64,000 nt of DNA from NCBI RefSeq assembly GCF_000221045.1, contig NC_015856.1, forward strand, positions 1,459,317 through 1,523,316, read 5' to 3'. Made by a program: the position numbers and the translations under genes. The notes below the pieces were generated by a model that was given only the letters and a program-made list of their open reading frames with translations, ran no database searches and was not told where the DNA came from. How positions within the stretch are numbered: the stretch's first letter is position 1; each line of letters begins with the position of its first letter. This document shows, piece by piece, positions 21,060 through 29,987 of this stretch. The stretch comes from Collimonas fungivorans Ter331. Its GTDB lineage: Bacteria > Pseudomonadota > Gammaproteobacteria > Burkholderiales > Burkholderiaceae_D.

Positions 21060-21935
21060 ATGGCCACATTCAAGCGCCGTAAAGCGAAGAACAATATCGC
21101 GCAGTTCCCCAAGGCGCTGCGCCCGAACAAGAACGCAGAACGCAGCGAATACCTGGACCAGGATACGGGAGACCATCCCCCGGTCCGGCGCCGGCGCGGC
21201 ATCTACCTGCTGCCGAACGCCTTCACCACGGCAGCGCTGTTCTGCGGTTTTTATGCGATCGTGATGGCGATGAACCTGCGCTTCGACCAGGCTTCGATCG
21301 CCATCTTCGTGGCGATGGTGCTGGACAGCCTGGACGGCCGCGTGGCGCGCCTGACCAATACCCAGAGCGAATTCGGCGCGCAATACGACAGCCTGTCCGA
21401 CATGGTGTCGTTCGGCGCCGCGCCGGCGCTGGTAGTGTACGAGTGGTCCTTGCGCGGCATGGGCAAGCTGGGCTGGCTGGCGGCATTCGTCTATTGTGCC
21501 GGCGGCGCTTTGCGCCTGGCGCGCTTCAACACCAATATCGCGGTGGTCGACAAACGCTATTTCCAGGGTTTGCCCAGCCCCGCAGCAGCGGCCCTGGTGG
21601 CCGGTTTTGTCTGGCTGATGGACGATCTCGGCTTCCGCGGCGCATCGTTGAGCTGGGCAGCGTGGGCGATCACCCTATACGCCGGCCTGACCATGGTCAG
21701 CAATGTTCCGTTTTATAGTTTTAAAGACATCAACCTGCGCAAGCCGATGCCGTTCATCGCCGCGTTCCTGGTGGTGCTGGCGCTGGTGGCGATTTTCAGC
21801 GATCCGTCGAAGGTGCTGTTCGGCCTGTTCGTGCTGTACGGCCTGTCCGGTTTCGGCGTCTATTTCTGGCGCTGGTTCAAGGGCAAGCCGGTCAGCATCG
21901 TGCAGACGGAACTAGAGCACGACGATAAGGACTAA
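21060..21935 (+). CDS. pssA: CDP-diacylglycerol-serine O-phosphatidyltransferase
   Basis: Makes phosphatidylserine from CDP-diacylglycerol and serine, supplying Psd. The 291-residue integral membrane protein has about seven hydrophobic segments. It has the CDP-alcohol phosphatidyltransferase signature DGRVARLT...EFGAQYDSLSD, with the expected D-G-x2-A-R-x8-G-x3-D-x3-D spacing (about residues 90-117). A basic N-terminal tail (MATFKRRKAKNN) precedes the first helix. This is the subtype II enzyme, not the soluble E. coli-type PssA. Confidence 0.95.
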   Translation: MATFKRRKAKNNIAQFPKALRPNKNAERSEYLDQDTGDHPPVRRRRGIYLLPNAFTTAALFCGFYAIVMAMNLRFDQASIAIFVAMVLDSLDGRVARLTNTQSEFGAQYDSLSDMVSFGAAPALVVYEWSLRGMGKLGWLAAFVYCAGGALRLARFNTNIAVVDKRYFQGLPSPAAAALVAGFVWLMDDLGFRGASLSWAAWAITLYAGLTMVSNVPFYSFKDINLRKPMPFIAAFLVVLALVAIFSDPSKVLFGLFVLYGLSGFGVYFWRWFKGKPVSIVQTELEHDDKD

Positions 21936-22048
21936 GGTAATGCCTGTGAAACATTAGTAAGGTTAAATGTTGTTAAACCTTGGGTTGCAAGCAGCACGGC
22001 GGCACAGCAAGTGGCATCATACTTTTTCAACTATCACTGGAGAAAAAA

Positions 22049-22525
22049 ATGGGTTTACTTTCTTTTATTAAGGACGCTGGTGAAAAGCTTCTGGGGAAAA
22101 AGCCAGAGGAAGTTGCTCCTCCTGATGTCCCGGCGCTGGAGCAACAAGCAGCAGATGCGATCAAAACCTACGTGGGAACGCAAGGCATCGACACCAGTGG
22201 TTTGACGATTGCCTTCGATGCCCCTTCTAAAACGGTGACTGCCAGCGGTGAAGCCGCTGATCAGCAGACCCGCGAAAAAATCATTTTGTGCTGTGGCAAT
22301 GTCAAAGACGTTGAAAGTGTGAATGATAATTTGACCGTTGCCGCGGCTGCAGATGAGTCCCAGTGGTATGACGTGGTCACAGGTGACAACCTGTCGAAGA
22401 TCTCCAAGCAATTCTATGGCGATCCAAACAAGTATCCGCAAATTTTTGAAGCCAACAAGCCGATGCTGAAAAGCCCTGACCTGATTTATCCAGGCCAGAA
22501 GCTGCGTATTCCGCCACTTGCCTGA
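22049..22525 (+). CDS. BON-LysM domain protein (Kbp/YgaU-like)
   Basis: The 158 residues match the architecture of E. coli Kbp (YgaU), a cytoplasmic potassium-binding protein. They comprise an N-terminal helix (MGLLSFIKDAGEKLLG), a BON domain (about 35-100, TVTASGEAADQQTREKIILCCGNVKDVESVNDNL) and a C-terminal LysM domain (about 106-156, YDVVTGDNLSKISKQFYGDPNKY). There is no signal peptide. The ATG at 22049 has TGGAG just upstream; the longer frame starting at 21980 is not family-like. K+ binding is inferred from the family. Confidence 0.88.
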   Translation: MGLLSFIKDAGEKLLGKKPEEVAPPDVPALEQQAADAIKTYVGTQGIDTSGLTIAFDAPSKTVTASGEAADQQTREKIILCCGNVKDVESVNDNLTVAAAADESQWYDVVTGDNLSKISKQFYGDPNKYPQIFEANKPMLKSPDLIYPGQKLRIPPLA

Positions 22526-22545
22526 TAGACGGCAAGCCAGATCAG

Positions 22546-22574
22546 CCGCCCGCTTAGTCCCGGGCGGTTTTTTT
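22546..22574 (+). terminator. Rho-independent terminator after the BON-LysM gene
   Basis: CCGCCCG and CGGGCGG pair around an 8-base loop and are followed by seven T. Confidence 0.9.
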
Positions 22575-22658
22575 ACGGCCGTCACTTTGTGATTTTTATA
22601 CCGGATTCCCTCAAAGTCTTTAAAATTGATGGTTTACAAGACCAATCAGGAGCACAGC

Positions 22659-24209
22659 ATGGCAGCCAACTCGCCCGAAAAACTGATCATATTCGACACC
22701 ACCTTGCGCGACGGCGAACAGTCGCCTGGCGCATCGATGACCAAGGATGAAAAAATCCGCATCGCCAAGCAGCTGGAGCGGATGAAAGTCGATGTGATCG
22801 AAGCCGGGTTTGCGGCTGCTTCGCCTGGCGATTTCGAGGCGATCAAGGCGATCGCCGGCATCATCAAGGACTCTACCGTCTGTTCCCTGTCGCGCGCCAA
22901 CGACAAGGACATTGCACGCGCCGCCGAAGCGCTGCAGCCGGCCGAACGCAAGCGTATCCATACCTTCCTGGCGACCTCGCCGCTGCACATGGAAAAGAAG
23001 CTGCGCATGACGCCGGACCAGGTGTTCGAACAAGCCAAGCTGGCGGTGCGCTACGCCCGCAAATTCACCGACGATGTCGAGTTCAGTCCGGAAGACGGCA
23101 GCCGCTCCGACATGGATTTCCTGTGCCGGGTGCTGGAAGCGGTGATCGCCGAAGGCGCGACCACCATCAACTTCGCCGACACGGTCGGCTACGGCGTGCC
23201 GGAACTGTACGGCCACATGCTGAAGACCTTGCGCGAACGGATTCCGAATTCCGACAAGGCGATCTGGTCGGTGCACTGCCATAACGACCTCGGCATGGCG
23301 GTCGCCAATTCGCTGGCCGGCGTCATGATCGGCGGCGCGCGCCAGGTCGAGTGCACCATCAACGGCCTGGGCGAGCGGGCCGGCAACACGGCGCTGGAAG
23401 AGATCGTCATGGCGGTGCGGACCAGGCGCGATTACTTCAACCTGGATATCGGCATCGATACTACGCAAATCGTGCCGGCGTCCAAGCTGGTGTCGCAAAT
23501 CACCGGATTTGCAGTGCAGCCGAACAAGTCGGTAGTGGGCGCGAATGCGTTTGCGCACGCCTCGGGGATCCACCAGGACGGCGTGCTGAAGGCGCGCGAT
23601 ACCTATGAAATCATGCGCGCCGAAGATGTCGGCTGGAGCGCCAACAAGATCGTGCTGGGCAAGCTGTCGGGACGCAATGCGTTCAAACAGCGGCTGGAAG
23701 AACTGGGCATCGCGCTCGAATCGGAAACGGAAGTGAACGCGGCTTTTGCGCGCTTCAAGGAGCTGGCGGACCGCAAGTCGGAGATTTTTGACGAAGACAT
23801 CATTGCCCTGGTTTCGGATGAGCAGCAGTCGCACGACAAGGAGTTCTATCGTTTCGTGTCGTTGTCGCAGCATTCGGAAACTGGTGAAAAACCCAGCGCC
23901 AAGGTGGTGTTTTCGATCGATGACAAGGAATCCAGTTGCGAGGGCGAAGGTAACGGGCCGGTGGATGCTATCGTCAACGCCATCGAAACCAAGGTGGCCA
24001 GCGGCGCCGAGCTGCTGCTGTTCTCGGTCAACGCGATCACCACCGGCACCCAGTCGCAGGGCGAAGTTACCATGCGCCTGTCCAAGGCAGGCCGCATCGT
24101 CAACGGCGTAGGCGCCGACCTGGATATCGTGGTGGCCTCGGCCAAGGCTTACCTGTCAGCGCTCAACAAACTGCACTCCAAGTCTGAAAAACTGAACCCG
24201 CAACTGTAG
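22659..24209 (+). CDS. leuA: 2-isopropylmalate synthase
   Basis: First committed step of leucine synthesis: condenses acetyl-CoA with 2-ketoisovalerate. The ATG at 22659 has AGGAG at the right distance; the upstream in-frame start at 22626 lacks one. The 516 residues contain the HMGL-like TIM barrel ([16 protein letters not shown] near the N-terminus, [25 protein letters not shown] with metal histidines). The C-terminal allosteric LeuA dimer domain (about 390-510) is the site of leucine feedback inhibition. Its position near ilvBHC groups the branched-chain pathway. Confidence 0.97.
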   Translation: MAANSPEKLIIFDTTLRDGEQSPGASMTKDEKIRIAKQLERMKVDVIEAGFAAASPGDFEAIKAIAGIIKDSTVCSLSRANDKDIARAAEALQPAERKRIHTFLATSPLHMEKKLRMTPDQVFEQAKLAVRYARKFTDDVEFSPEDGSRSDMDFLCRVLEAVIAEGATTINFADTVGYGVPELYGHMLKTLRERIPNSDKAIWSVHCHNDLGMAVANSLAGVMIGGARQVECTINGLGERAGNTALEEIVMAVRTRRDYFNLDIGIDTTQIVPASKLVSQITGFAVQPNKSVVGANAFAHASGIHQDGVLKARDTYEIMRAEDVGWSANKIVLGKLSGRNAFKQRLEELGIALESETEVNAAFARFKELADRKSEIFDEDIIALVSDEQQSHDKEFYRFVSLSQHSETGEKPSAKVVFSIDDKESSCEGEGNGPVDAIVNAIETKVASGAELLLFSVNAITTGTQSQGEVTMRLSKAGRIVNGVGADLDIVVASAKAYLSALNKLHSKSEKLNPQL

Positions 24210-24214
24210 CAGCA

Positions 24215-24276
24215 GTTAAATGGGGCCAGAGTTTTTTTTCGCGTCCTTTGCGAAAATTACTCTGGCCCCATTTAAC
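24215..24276. repeat. REP-like long inverted repeat between leuA and chaC
   Basis: The arms GTTAAATGGGGCCAGAGT (24215-24232) and ACTCTGGCCCCATTTAAC (24259-24276) are perfect over 18 bp. The 26-base middle (a T-run and GCGAAAAT) can pair further. It lies 6 bp after the leuA stop and before the convergent chaC gene. From memory, sequences of this kind accompany REP-associated transposases in proteobacteria. It could also terminate both genes. Confidence 0.8.
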
Positions 24277-24322
24277 GGACCACGGAGTACGTGCGGTGGC
24301 ATTCGATAGTCTTCGTTGGCCG

Positions 24323-24988
24323 CTAATCAGATTCCAGCTGCGCCCACAGCCGCGCCAGATACGGGTCGCGGAATCCTTCTTTCAGCAGCCCTTCCAGGGT
24401 ATGCCGCAAATAATCCCTCGCCGGCCCATAGAGTCCGCAAGCGTCGCGCAGGTGAGAAACCACTTTCAGGTCCGGCAGGCGGCCGGTGTAGCTTTCGTGC
24501 TGGCGGTTCATGACGAACGCCAGCGCCTTGACGCGCGGACCGTTCTTGCCCTTGAGCTGCATCGGCAGCCAGCGCGGCAGGTAAGCGCCGGTCATCATTT
24601 CGCGGCGCCACAGCATTTTCAGTTCGGTTTCGATGCTGATGGCGGGAATGCGGAAGGCGATGCCCTGGCAAGAGCCGCCGCGATCCAGTCCCAGCACCAG
24701 GCCGGGGTTGTCCCAGGTGCCGCGGTTGATGCGCGAATACAGGTAAAAGCCGCGGTGGTAGCCATACAGCATGGCCGGCACGCGCTCGCTGTATTCCACC
24801 ATCGGGTTCCAGATCAGCGAACCGTAGCCGAACAGCCAGACATCGCCGTTGGGATCCGGCAGCGAAGCCAGCGCGGCGCGCCAGGAAGCCTCCAGCGCTG
24901 CTTCGGACAGCAGGGCAGAGGCAATCGGGGTGTTATCCAGGATAGTCCGCAGGCGGTCCTGTTCAAGATCTTCACGGGTGATGCTCAT
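24323..24988 (-). CDS. chaC: Gamma-glutamylcyclotransferase, ChaC family
   Basis: Cleaves glutathione to 5-oxoproline and Cys-Gly in the cytosol. The start at 24988 (MSITREDLEQDRLRTIL) is preferred to 25087, which adds 33 residues not seen in the family. The 221 residues have the substrate loop FGYGSLIW (53-60), GYHRGFYLYS and GGSCQGIAFRI. The catalytic Glu lies in LWRREMMTGAY. No operon partners: it is convergent with leuA and separated by 115 bp from the kinase gene. Confidence 0.92.
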   Translation of the reverse strand: MSITREDLEQDRLRTILDNTPIASALLSEAALEASWRAALASLPDPNGDVWLFGYGSLIWNPMVEYSERVPAMLYGYHRGFYLYSRINRGTWDNPGLVLGLDRGGSCQGIAFRIPAISIETELKMLWRREMMTGAYLPRWLPMQLKGKNGPRVKALAFVMNRQHESYTGRLPDLKVVSHLRDACGLYGPARDYLRHTLEGLLKEGFRDPYLARLWAQLESD

Positions 24989-25103
24989 GGTTACAGAATA
25001 AGCCAGATCGTGGGACTGCAACAAGTGCTTTGCCGATCTTCCGTGGTTTAACGGCAATGCATGTATTGCATCATTCTTTGAGAGCAACCAGTAATACGCA
25101 TTA

Positions 25104-26024
25104 CTAGCTTGATCCCAGTATCTCTTCTACCTGCGCCGCGCGCGGAATCGGCGCCACGGCGCCGTAACCGGTGGTCGACAAGGCGGCGCAGACATTGGCG
25201 TAGCGGGCGGCGCGAAATGGGTCGTCGCCGGCGGTCAGGCGGGCAATGAAAGCGCCGCCAAAACAATCGCCGGCGCCGGTCGCATCGACGGCTTCCACGC
25301 CATAAGCCGGCACCAGCCGGCGTTCACCGGCGGTCGCGACATAACAGCCCTCGGCGCCAAGCTTGAAGGCGACCAGGCCGATGCCGTAAGACAGCAAGGT
25401 ATCGACAATCGCGTCGCGGTCGTCAAGGCCGGTGAGGGCGCTGATATCGTCCCAGCTGGGCAGGCAGATGTCGCACAGCGCAAACGCTTCGCGCATTTTT
25501 TCTTGGGCCCGTTCCAGCGGCCACAGTTTCAGCCGCAGGTTGGTGTCGAGCGAGGTGCGTACGCCGTGCTTGCGCGCATGCGCCATCGCCGCCAGTCCGG
25601 CATCGCAGGCCGATGCGCTGATCGCCAGGCTGATGCCTGACAAGTGCAGCACCTTGGCCGCAGCGATCGCCGCCAGCGGCAGCTGCGCGCTGGCATAGCG
25701 GCTGGCGGCGGAGCCGGCGCGCAAGTAGTCGAAGTGATGGCCGTTCTGGTCGTGCGATACAAAATACACGCCGGTGGCGGCCTGCGCATCGCTGGCGACG
25801 TGGCTTGCGTCGACCTGTTCGGCCAGCCACAGCTCGCGCAGCTTCTGCCCGAAATGATCGTTGCCGAGCGCGCTGATGTAACCGCTGCGCGCGCCCTGGC
25901 GGGCGGCGGCGATGCAGAAATTCGACGTGTCGCCGCCGAAACCCTGCAGGTACATGCGGGCATCATGCTGCCGCTGGTTGAACTCCACCATAGCTTCGCC
26001 ATAGGCCAGGATATCTGTAGTCAT
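25104..26024 (-). CDS. PfkB-family sugar kinase, 2-keto-3-deoxygluconate kinase-like
   Basis: Ribokinase-fold ATP-dependent kinase of 306 residues. Seen: the N-terminal GGDTSNFCIAAARQG with the sugar-binding loop, SLDTNLRLKLW before the anion hole, and the C-terminal signature DATGAGDCFGGAF with the catalytic Asp. The closest known group by eye is 2-keto-3-deoxygluconate kinase (KdgK). It lies 18 bp after the PLP-enzyme gene in the same operon. A kinase beside an amino-acid-type dehydratase makes sense if the dehydratase product is a keto sugar acid such as 2-keto-3-deoxygluconate. The substrate is inferred, not shown. Confidence 0.85.
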   Translation of the reverse strand: MTTDILAYGEAMVEFNQRQHDARMYLQGFGGDTSNFCIAAARQGARSGYISALGNDHFGQKLRELWLAEQVDASHVASDAQAATGVYFVSHDQNGHHFDYLRAGSAASRYASAQLPLAAIAAAKVLHLSGISLAISASACDAGLAAMAHARKHGVRTSLDTNLRLKLWPLERAQEKMREAFALCDICLPSWDDISALTGLDDRDAIVDTLLSYGIGLVAFKLGAEGCYVATAGERRLVPAYGVEAVDATGAGDCFGGAFIARLTAGDDPFRAARYANVCAALSTTGYGAVAPIPRAAQVEEILGSS

Positions 26025-26042
26025 TGCTTGTGCCGGATCAGG

Positions 26043-27347
26043 TTAAAAGAAGGTCTGGATCACATCGACCACCTGGTGCCGGGGATCGAGCACCGCAATC
26101 TGGCGCCACTTGTCGAAGGTCAGGCAAGGATGGGAAATGTCGAAGCCGATCATGTCGCCGACCTTGATATTGTCGCCTTCGGTGATCTGAAGATACGCAT
26201 GCTGGTCCATCATGCCGGTCAGCTGCCAGTGCGCCGGCGTGGCCGTGGGAGCCGGGCTGCCTGGGCGATAATGCGCTGCGGGCAAGGGCAGGCCGGCGTC
26301 GAACGCGGCGTCGCGCTTGCCGAGCGCGATGATGGCTTTGCCGGTTTCCGGAATCGACTGTACATAAGCCCATAACTGCAGGGCCGGCAGCAGCTCGGTG
26401 CGCATCTTGCGGGCGATCGGATTGCGGGTCTGGATCTGCGCCTGCGCGGCGCGATAAATGCCGACGTCATGGGTCAGGTAGCAGCCCGGACGCAGCACCA
26501 CGTCCAGCGGCAGGCCGATGTCGGTCTTGGCGAATTCTTCGGCGACCACGTCATACCAGGCCGAACCGGCGCCGGTCAGTATCACCGGCTGTGCTGCGCT
26601 ACCTGCTGTGCGCGCGGCAAAACGGCCATCCTTGGCCAGCTGTTTGGCGCAGGCGACTGCATGCTGCAGGAAACCGCGGATATCGGCTTCTTCCTTCAGC
26701 ACGCCTTCGTACACTTCGACGCCGGCCAGCACCAGGCTTTCGGGCCAGCGCGCCAGCGCTGCCAGCACCGCCTCTTGCTGCTGCGGATTGCGGATGCCGG
26801 TGCGGCCGCCGTCAGGGCCCAGTTCCAGCAGCACATGGAGCTGTTGCTTGCGCGCCTGGAAGAATGCGCCCAGCTGGTCGACGCCGTCGGCCGAGTCGAC
26901 CAGGCAGCAGAATGCAAAGGAGGGGTCAGCCAGCAGATCGGAAATGATCGCCATGTTCTGTTTGCCGACCAGCTGGTTGGCCATGATCACGCGCTGCACG
27001 CCGTGCTGGCGGGCGACCCGGGTCTGGTGGGCGGTAGCCAGGGTAATGCCCCATGCGCCGCCGGCCAGCTGGCGCGCAAACAGTTTCGGCGCCATCGTGG
27101 TTTTGCCGTGCGGGGCCAGCTTGACGCCGTATTCCGTGACGAACTGCTGCATCCACTGCAGGTTGTGCGTCATGCGCTCTTCGTACAGCACGGCGGTAGG
27201 CAAGCTCAGGTCTTCACGCAGCAGGTTCCAGTTGTGCGCCTTGACTTCGGCGGCTGGCAGCGCTTGCTGGAATGCACCCAAGCCCTTGTTCAAGGGATCG
27301 ATCAGCGGGTTCTGGTAATCGCTGTGATAGTTAATAACATTTGTCAT
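26043..27347 (-). CDS. PLP fold-type III dehydratase/deaminase (D-serine dehydratase / D-glucosaminate dehydratase-like)
   Basis: Alanine-racemase-fold PLP enzyme of the D-threonine aldolase/DSD1 group. The ATG at 27347 has a strong GGAGGAGA ribosome site; the ATG 24 bp upstream is rejected. The 434 residues show the PLP lysine in APHGKTTMAPK (Lys82) near the N-terminus of the barrel. A metal site His-Pro-Cys (His406, Cys408) sits in the C-terminal beta domain, as in zinc-dependent D-serine dehydratases. These enzymes remove ammonia and water from beta-hydroxy D-amino acids. D-glucosaminate, a D-2-amino-3-hydroxy acid, is a plausible substrate given the kinase, deacylase and permease neighbours; D-serine or D-threonine are alternatives. 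Confidence 0.85.
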   Translation of the reverse strand: MTNVINYHSDYQNPLIDPLNKGLGAFQQALPAAEVKAHNWNLLREDLSLPTAVLYEERMTHNLQWMQQFVTEYGVKLAPHGKTTMAPKLFARQLAGGAWGITLATAHQTRVARQHGVQRVIMANQLVGKQNMAIISDLLADPSFAFCCLVDSADGVDQLGAFFQARKQQLHVLLELGPDGGRTGIRNPQQQEAVLAALARWPESLVLAGVEVYEGVLKEEADIRGFLQHAVACAKQLAKDGRFAARTAGSAAQPVILTGAGSAWYDVVAEEFAKTDIGLPLDVVLRPGCYLTHDVGIYRAAQAQIQTRNPIARKMRTELLPALQLWAYVQSIPETGKAIIALGKRDAAFDAGLPLPAAHYRPGSPAPTATPAHWQLTGMMDQHAYLQITEGDNIKVGDMIGFDISHPCLTFDKWRQIAVLDPRHQVVDVIQTFF

Positions 27348-27396
27348 CGAATCTCCTCCATCAAAATTCATTTGACGTAATCATATCCTTGAATTT

Positions 27397-27424
27397 ACTA
27401 TATTAAAAGCATGTTACAAAGTAA
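27397..27424 (-). promoter_or_regulatory. Putative promoter of the dehydratase-kinase operon
   Basis: On the minus strand, TTACTT (27419-27424) and TATAGT (27397-27402) are 16 bp apart, about 50 bp before the dehydratase ATG. The -35 box lies inside the palindromic operator. Confidence 0.5.
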
Positions 27425-27427
27425 CAT
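27411..27427. promoter_or_regulatory. Palindromic operator, probable RpiR-type regulator site
   Basis: ATGTTAC-AAA-GTAACAT is a perfect 17-bp palindrome in the divergent promoter region between the dehydratase and regulator genes. It covers the -35 box of the dehydratase promoter, so binding would block transcription. The regulator gene starts about 100 bp away. Confidence 0.6.
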
Positions 27428-27530
27428 AGCGTTTTCTTCCTGCTGTGTCTGTTGCCACGCTTGTTGCCGGATACTGCGGCTTATTGTTGCACCCCGTTGC
27501 TGTTCCACCCGTATGCCCGACTGACAGCAG

Positions 27531-28412
27531 ATGACACAATTATTCGATATTGTCTCGCGCATCGCCGAACGCAGCAGCCAGCTGCGCCTGGCTGAGCAAA
27601 AAGTGGCGCAGGCAATCCTGAGCGACCTGCCGTTTGCGGCCAGCGCCAGCATCCAGACCCTGGCCAGGCAGGCCGGCGTCAGCGAAGCCAGCGTTACGCG
27701 CTTTGCCAAAGCCATCGGCTGCCGCGACGTGCGCGAACTGAAGATGCGCCTGGCCCAGGCCGCGGCAATCGGTCAGCGGTTTTTGCGGACCGAGAATTCT
27801 GTTGCTGAAAATCAATTTCCACAAATCGTCGATATCGTCTATGCCGATATCCACAAGTCGCTGGAGGTCAACCGCAGCCTGCTGAGCCAGGATAACTTGC
27901 TGCAGGCGGCGCGGGCGCTGCTGCAGGCGCGCATGATTTATGCCTTTGGCATGGGCGGCGGCTCGACTATGCTGTCGGATGAGGCTCGTTACCGGCTGGT
28001 GCGCCTGGGGCGGCCGGTGGCCACTTACCACGACGCTATGTTGCAGAAAATGGTGGCGGCGACGCTCGACAAGGACGACGTGATCCTGGCTCTGTCGACC
28101 ACCGGCAACGTGCCCGAACTCAACGCCAGCTGCGCCATCGCCAAGGAATACGGAGTGCGGCTGGTGGCGATCACCGCCCTCGGTTCGCCGCTGGCGGCGA
28201 TGGCCGATGTGCTGCTGCCGCTGAAGTCGCTGGAAACCGATTTCATTTTCAAGCCCTCGTCGTCGCGCTACGCCATGATGATGGCGCTGGACGTGCTGAT
28301 GACCGAGTTGGCATTGCTGCAAAAGGACCACAGCCAGGAGTTGCTGCGGCGCCTGAAATTCACACTGGATACACATCGCGGCGGCGGCAATCGCGAGCCG
28401 TTGGGAGACTGA
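27531..28412 (+). CDS. MurR/RpiR-family transcriptional regulator
   Basis: DNA-binding regulator with an N-terminal RpiR-type helix-turn-helix (about 38-72, IQTLARQAGVSEASVTRFAK) and a C-terminal SIS domain (about 125-260). The SIS domain shows FGMGGGST, STTGNVPE and a closing Ala-rich helix. SIS domains of this family bind phosphorylated sugars or sugar acids, which suits a pathway ending in KDPG. The 293-residue gene is divergent from the dehydratase-kinase operon and followed 1 bp later by the deacylase gene. It may be a local repressor acting at the palindrome at 27411-27427. Confidence 0.92.
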   Translation: MTQLFDIVSRIAERSSQLRLAEQKVAQAILSDLPFAASASIQTLARQAGVSEASVTRFAKAIGCRDVRELKMRLAQAAAIGQRFLRTENSVAENQFPQIVDIVYADIHKSLEVNRSLLSQDNLLQAARALLQARMIYAFGMGGGSTMLSDEARYRLVRLGRPVATYHDAMLQKMVAATLDKDDVILALSTTGNVPELNASCAIAKEYGVRLVAITALGSPLAAMADVLLPLKSLETDFIFKPSSSRYAMMMALDVLMTELALLQKDHSQELLRRLKFTLDTHRGGGNREPLGD

Positions 28413-28413
28413 A

Positions 28414-29949
28414 ATGAGCACTGATTCAAATGCATTGCCGACGCCAGGCTGCACGCCAAGCTGCGATACCCTGATTCGCAACGTGTCGGTGATCGACGGC
28501 AGCGGCAGCGCGGCGTATGTCGCCGATGTGGCCCTGGCCGGCGGCCGCATCCTGCATATCGAACCGCACGGCAACGCCAGCGCCGGCGCGCTTTCCGGCT
28601 GGCAGGCGCAGCAGGTGGTCGACGGCAGCGGCAAGGTCTTGAGCCCCGGCTTCATCGACGTCCACACGCACGACGACACCAACGTGATCCGCACGCCGAA
28701 CATGCTGCCGAAACTGTCGCAGGGCGTCACCACCGTGGTGGTCGGTAATTGCGGCATCAGCGCCGCGCCGGTCAGCCTCAAGGCGGAGCCGCCGGATCCG
28801 ATGAACCTGCTGGGCGAAGCGAGCGCTTTCAGCTATCCGACTTTTGCTTCCTATGTCGACGCGGTGAACCAGGCCCAGCCGGCGATCAATGTCGCCGCCC
28901 TGATCGGCCATACCGCCTTGCGCAGCAACCAGATGGACCGGCTCGACCGCGCCGCCACCGCAACCGAAATCGCCGCCATGTGCGAGCAGTTGCGCGAAGC
29001 ATTGGAGCATGGCGCGCTTGGGCTCAGCACCGGCCTGGCCTACGGCAATGCGATCAACGCGCCGACCGCCGAAGTGCTGGCGCTGGCGGAACCGCTGGCC
29101 GAGGCCGGCGCCATCTACGCCACCCATCTGCGCAGCGAATTCGCCGATATCCTGGAAGCCATGGATGAGGCGTTCCGGATCGGCAAGCATGCCCGGGTGC
29201 CGGTGGTGATTTCGCACCTGAAATGCGCCGGCGTCGAAAACTGGGGCCGCAGCGGCGAAGTGCTGGAGGCGCTGGAGCAGGCGCAGCGCTACCAGCCGGT
29301 CGGCTGCGACTGTTATCCCTACACCGCCAGTTCCTCCACCCTGGATTTGAAGCAGGTGACCGACACCATCGACATCATGGTGACCTGGTCGGAACCGGAA
29401 CCGGCCATGGGCGGCAAGCTGCTGGCCGACATCGCCGCCGAATGGCAGGTCGACCTGATGGCGGCGGCGCGCCGCCTGCAGCCGGCCGGCGCGGTCTATC
29501 ACTGCATGCAGGACGACGACGTCAACCGCATCCTGAGCCATCCGGCCAGCGTGGTCGGTTCCGACGGCCTGCCTAACGATCCCTTGCCGCATCCGCGCCT
29601 GTGGGGCGCCTTTCCGCGCGTGCTGGGTTATTACAGCCGCGAACAGAAACTGTTCCCGCTGGCTGTGGCGATCCGCAAGATGACCGGCTTGTCGGCGGAA
29701 CGTTTCGGCCTGGCCGAACGCGGCCTGGTGCGCGAAGGGTATTGGGCCGACCTGGTGCTGTTCGATGCGGAGACCGTGCGCGACGCCGCCACCTTCTCCG
29801 ATCCGATGCAGCCGGCCGAAGGCATCGATGCGGTGTGGGTGAATGGCGCTTTGTCTTACCTGGGCGGCGCGCAAAAAGCGCCGACCGAATTGCGGGCAGG
29901 GCGTTTCCTGGCGCGCCAGGCCGGCGTCAGCGGCGTACTGGCAAGTTGA
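28414..29949 (+). CDS. N-acyl-D-amino-acid deacylase family amidohydrolase
   Basis: Zinc-dependent TIM-barrel amidohydrolase of 511 residues. Seen: the metal motif DVHTHDD (His84, His86), the metal-ligand cysteine in VVGNCGIS (Cys113), histidines in GHTALR and SHLKCAG, and the catalytic Asp384 in GSDGLPND. These match D-aminoacylase. N-acetyl-D-glucosaminate is itself an N-acyl-D-amino acid, so the enzyme may deacetylate it to D-glucosaminate for the neighbouring dehydratase; ordinary N-acyl-D-amino acids are the alternative. It starts 1 bp after the regulator stop. Its own stop codon lies inside a tandem duplication. Confidence 0.9.
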   Translation: MSTDSNALPTPGCTPSCDTLIRNVSVIDGSGSAAYVADVALAGGRILHIEPHGNASAGALSGWQAQQVVDGSGKVLSPGFIDVHTHDDTNVIRTPNMLPKLSQGVTTVVVGNCGISAAPVSLKAEPPDPMNLLGEASAFSYPTFASYVDAVNQAQPAINVAALIGHTALRSNQMDRLDRAATATEIAAMCEQLREALEHGALGLSTGLAYGNAINAPTAEVLALAEPLAEAGAIYATHLRSEFADILEAMDEAFRIGKHARVPVVISHLKCAGVENWGRSGEVLEALEQAQRYQPVGCDCYPYTASSSTLDLKQVTDTIDIMVTWSEPEPAMGGKLLADIAAEWQVDLMAAARRLQPAGAVYHCMQDDDVNRILSHPASVVGSDGLPNDPLPHPRLWGAFPRVLGYYSREQKLFPLAVAIRKMTGLSAERFGLAERGLVREGYWADLVLFDAETVRDAATFSDPMQPAEGIDAVWVNGALSYLGGAQKAPTELRAGRFLARQAGVSGVLAS

Positions 29950-29969
29950 ATTTTGTTTTGAATTTTGTC
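29946..29969. repeat. 12-bp tandem duplication spanning the deacylase stop codon
   Basis: Two adjacent copies, TTGAATTTTGTT and TTGAATTTTGTC. The TGA stop of the deacylase lies in the first copy. Confidence 0.8.
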
Positions 29970-29987
29970 TTTTATTGAGGAGTGGTC

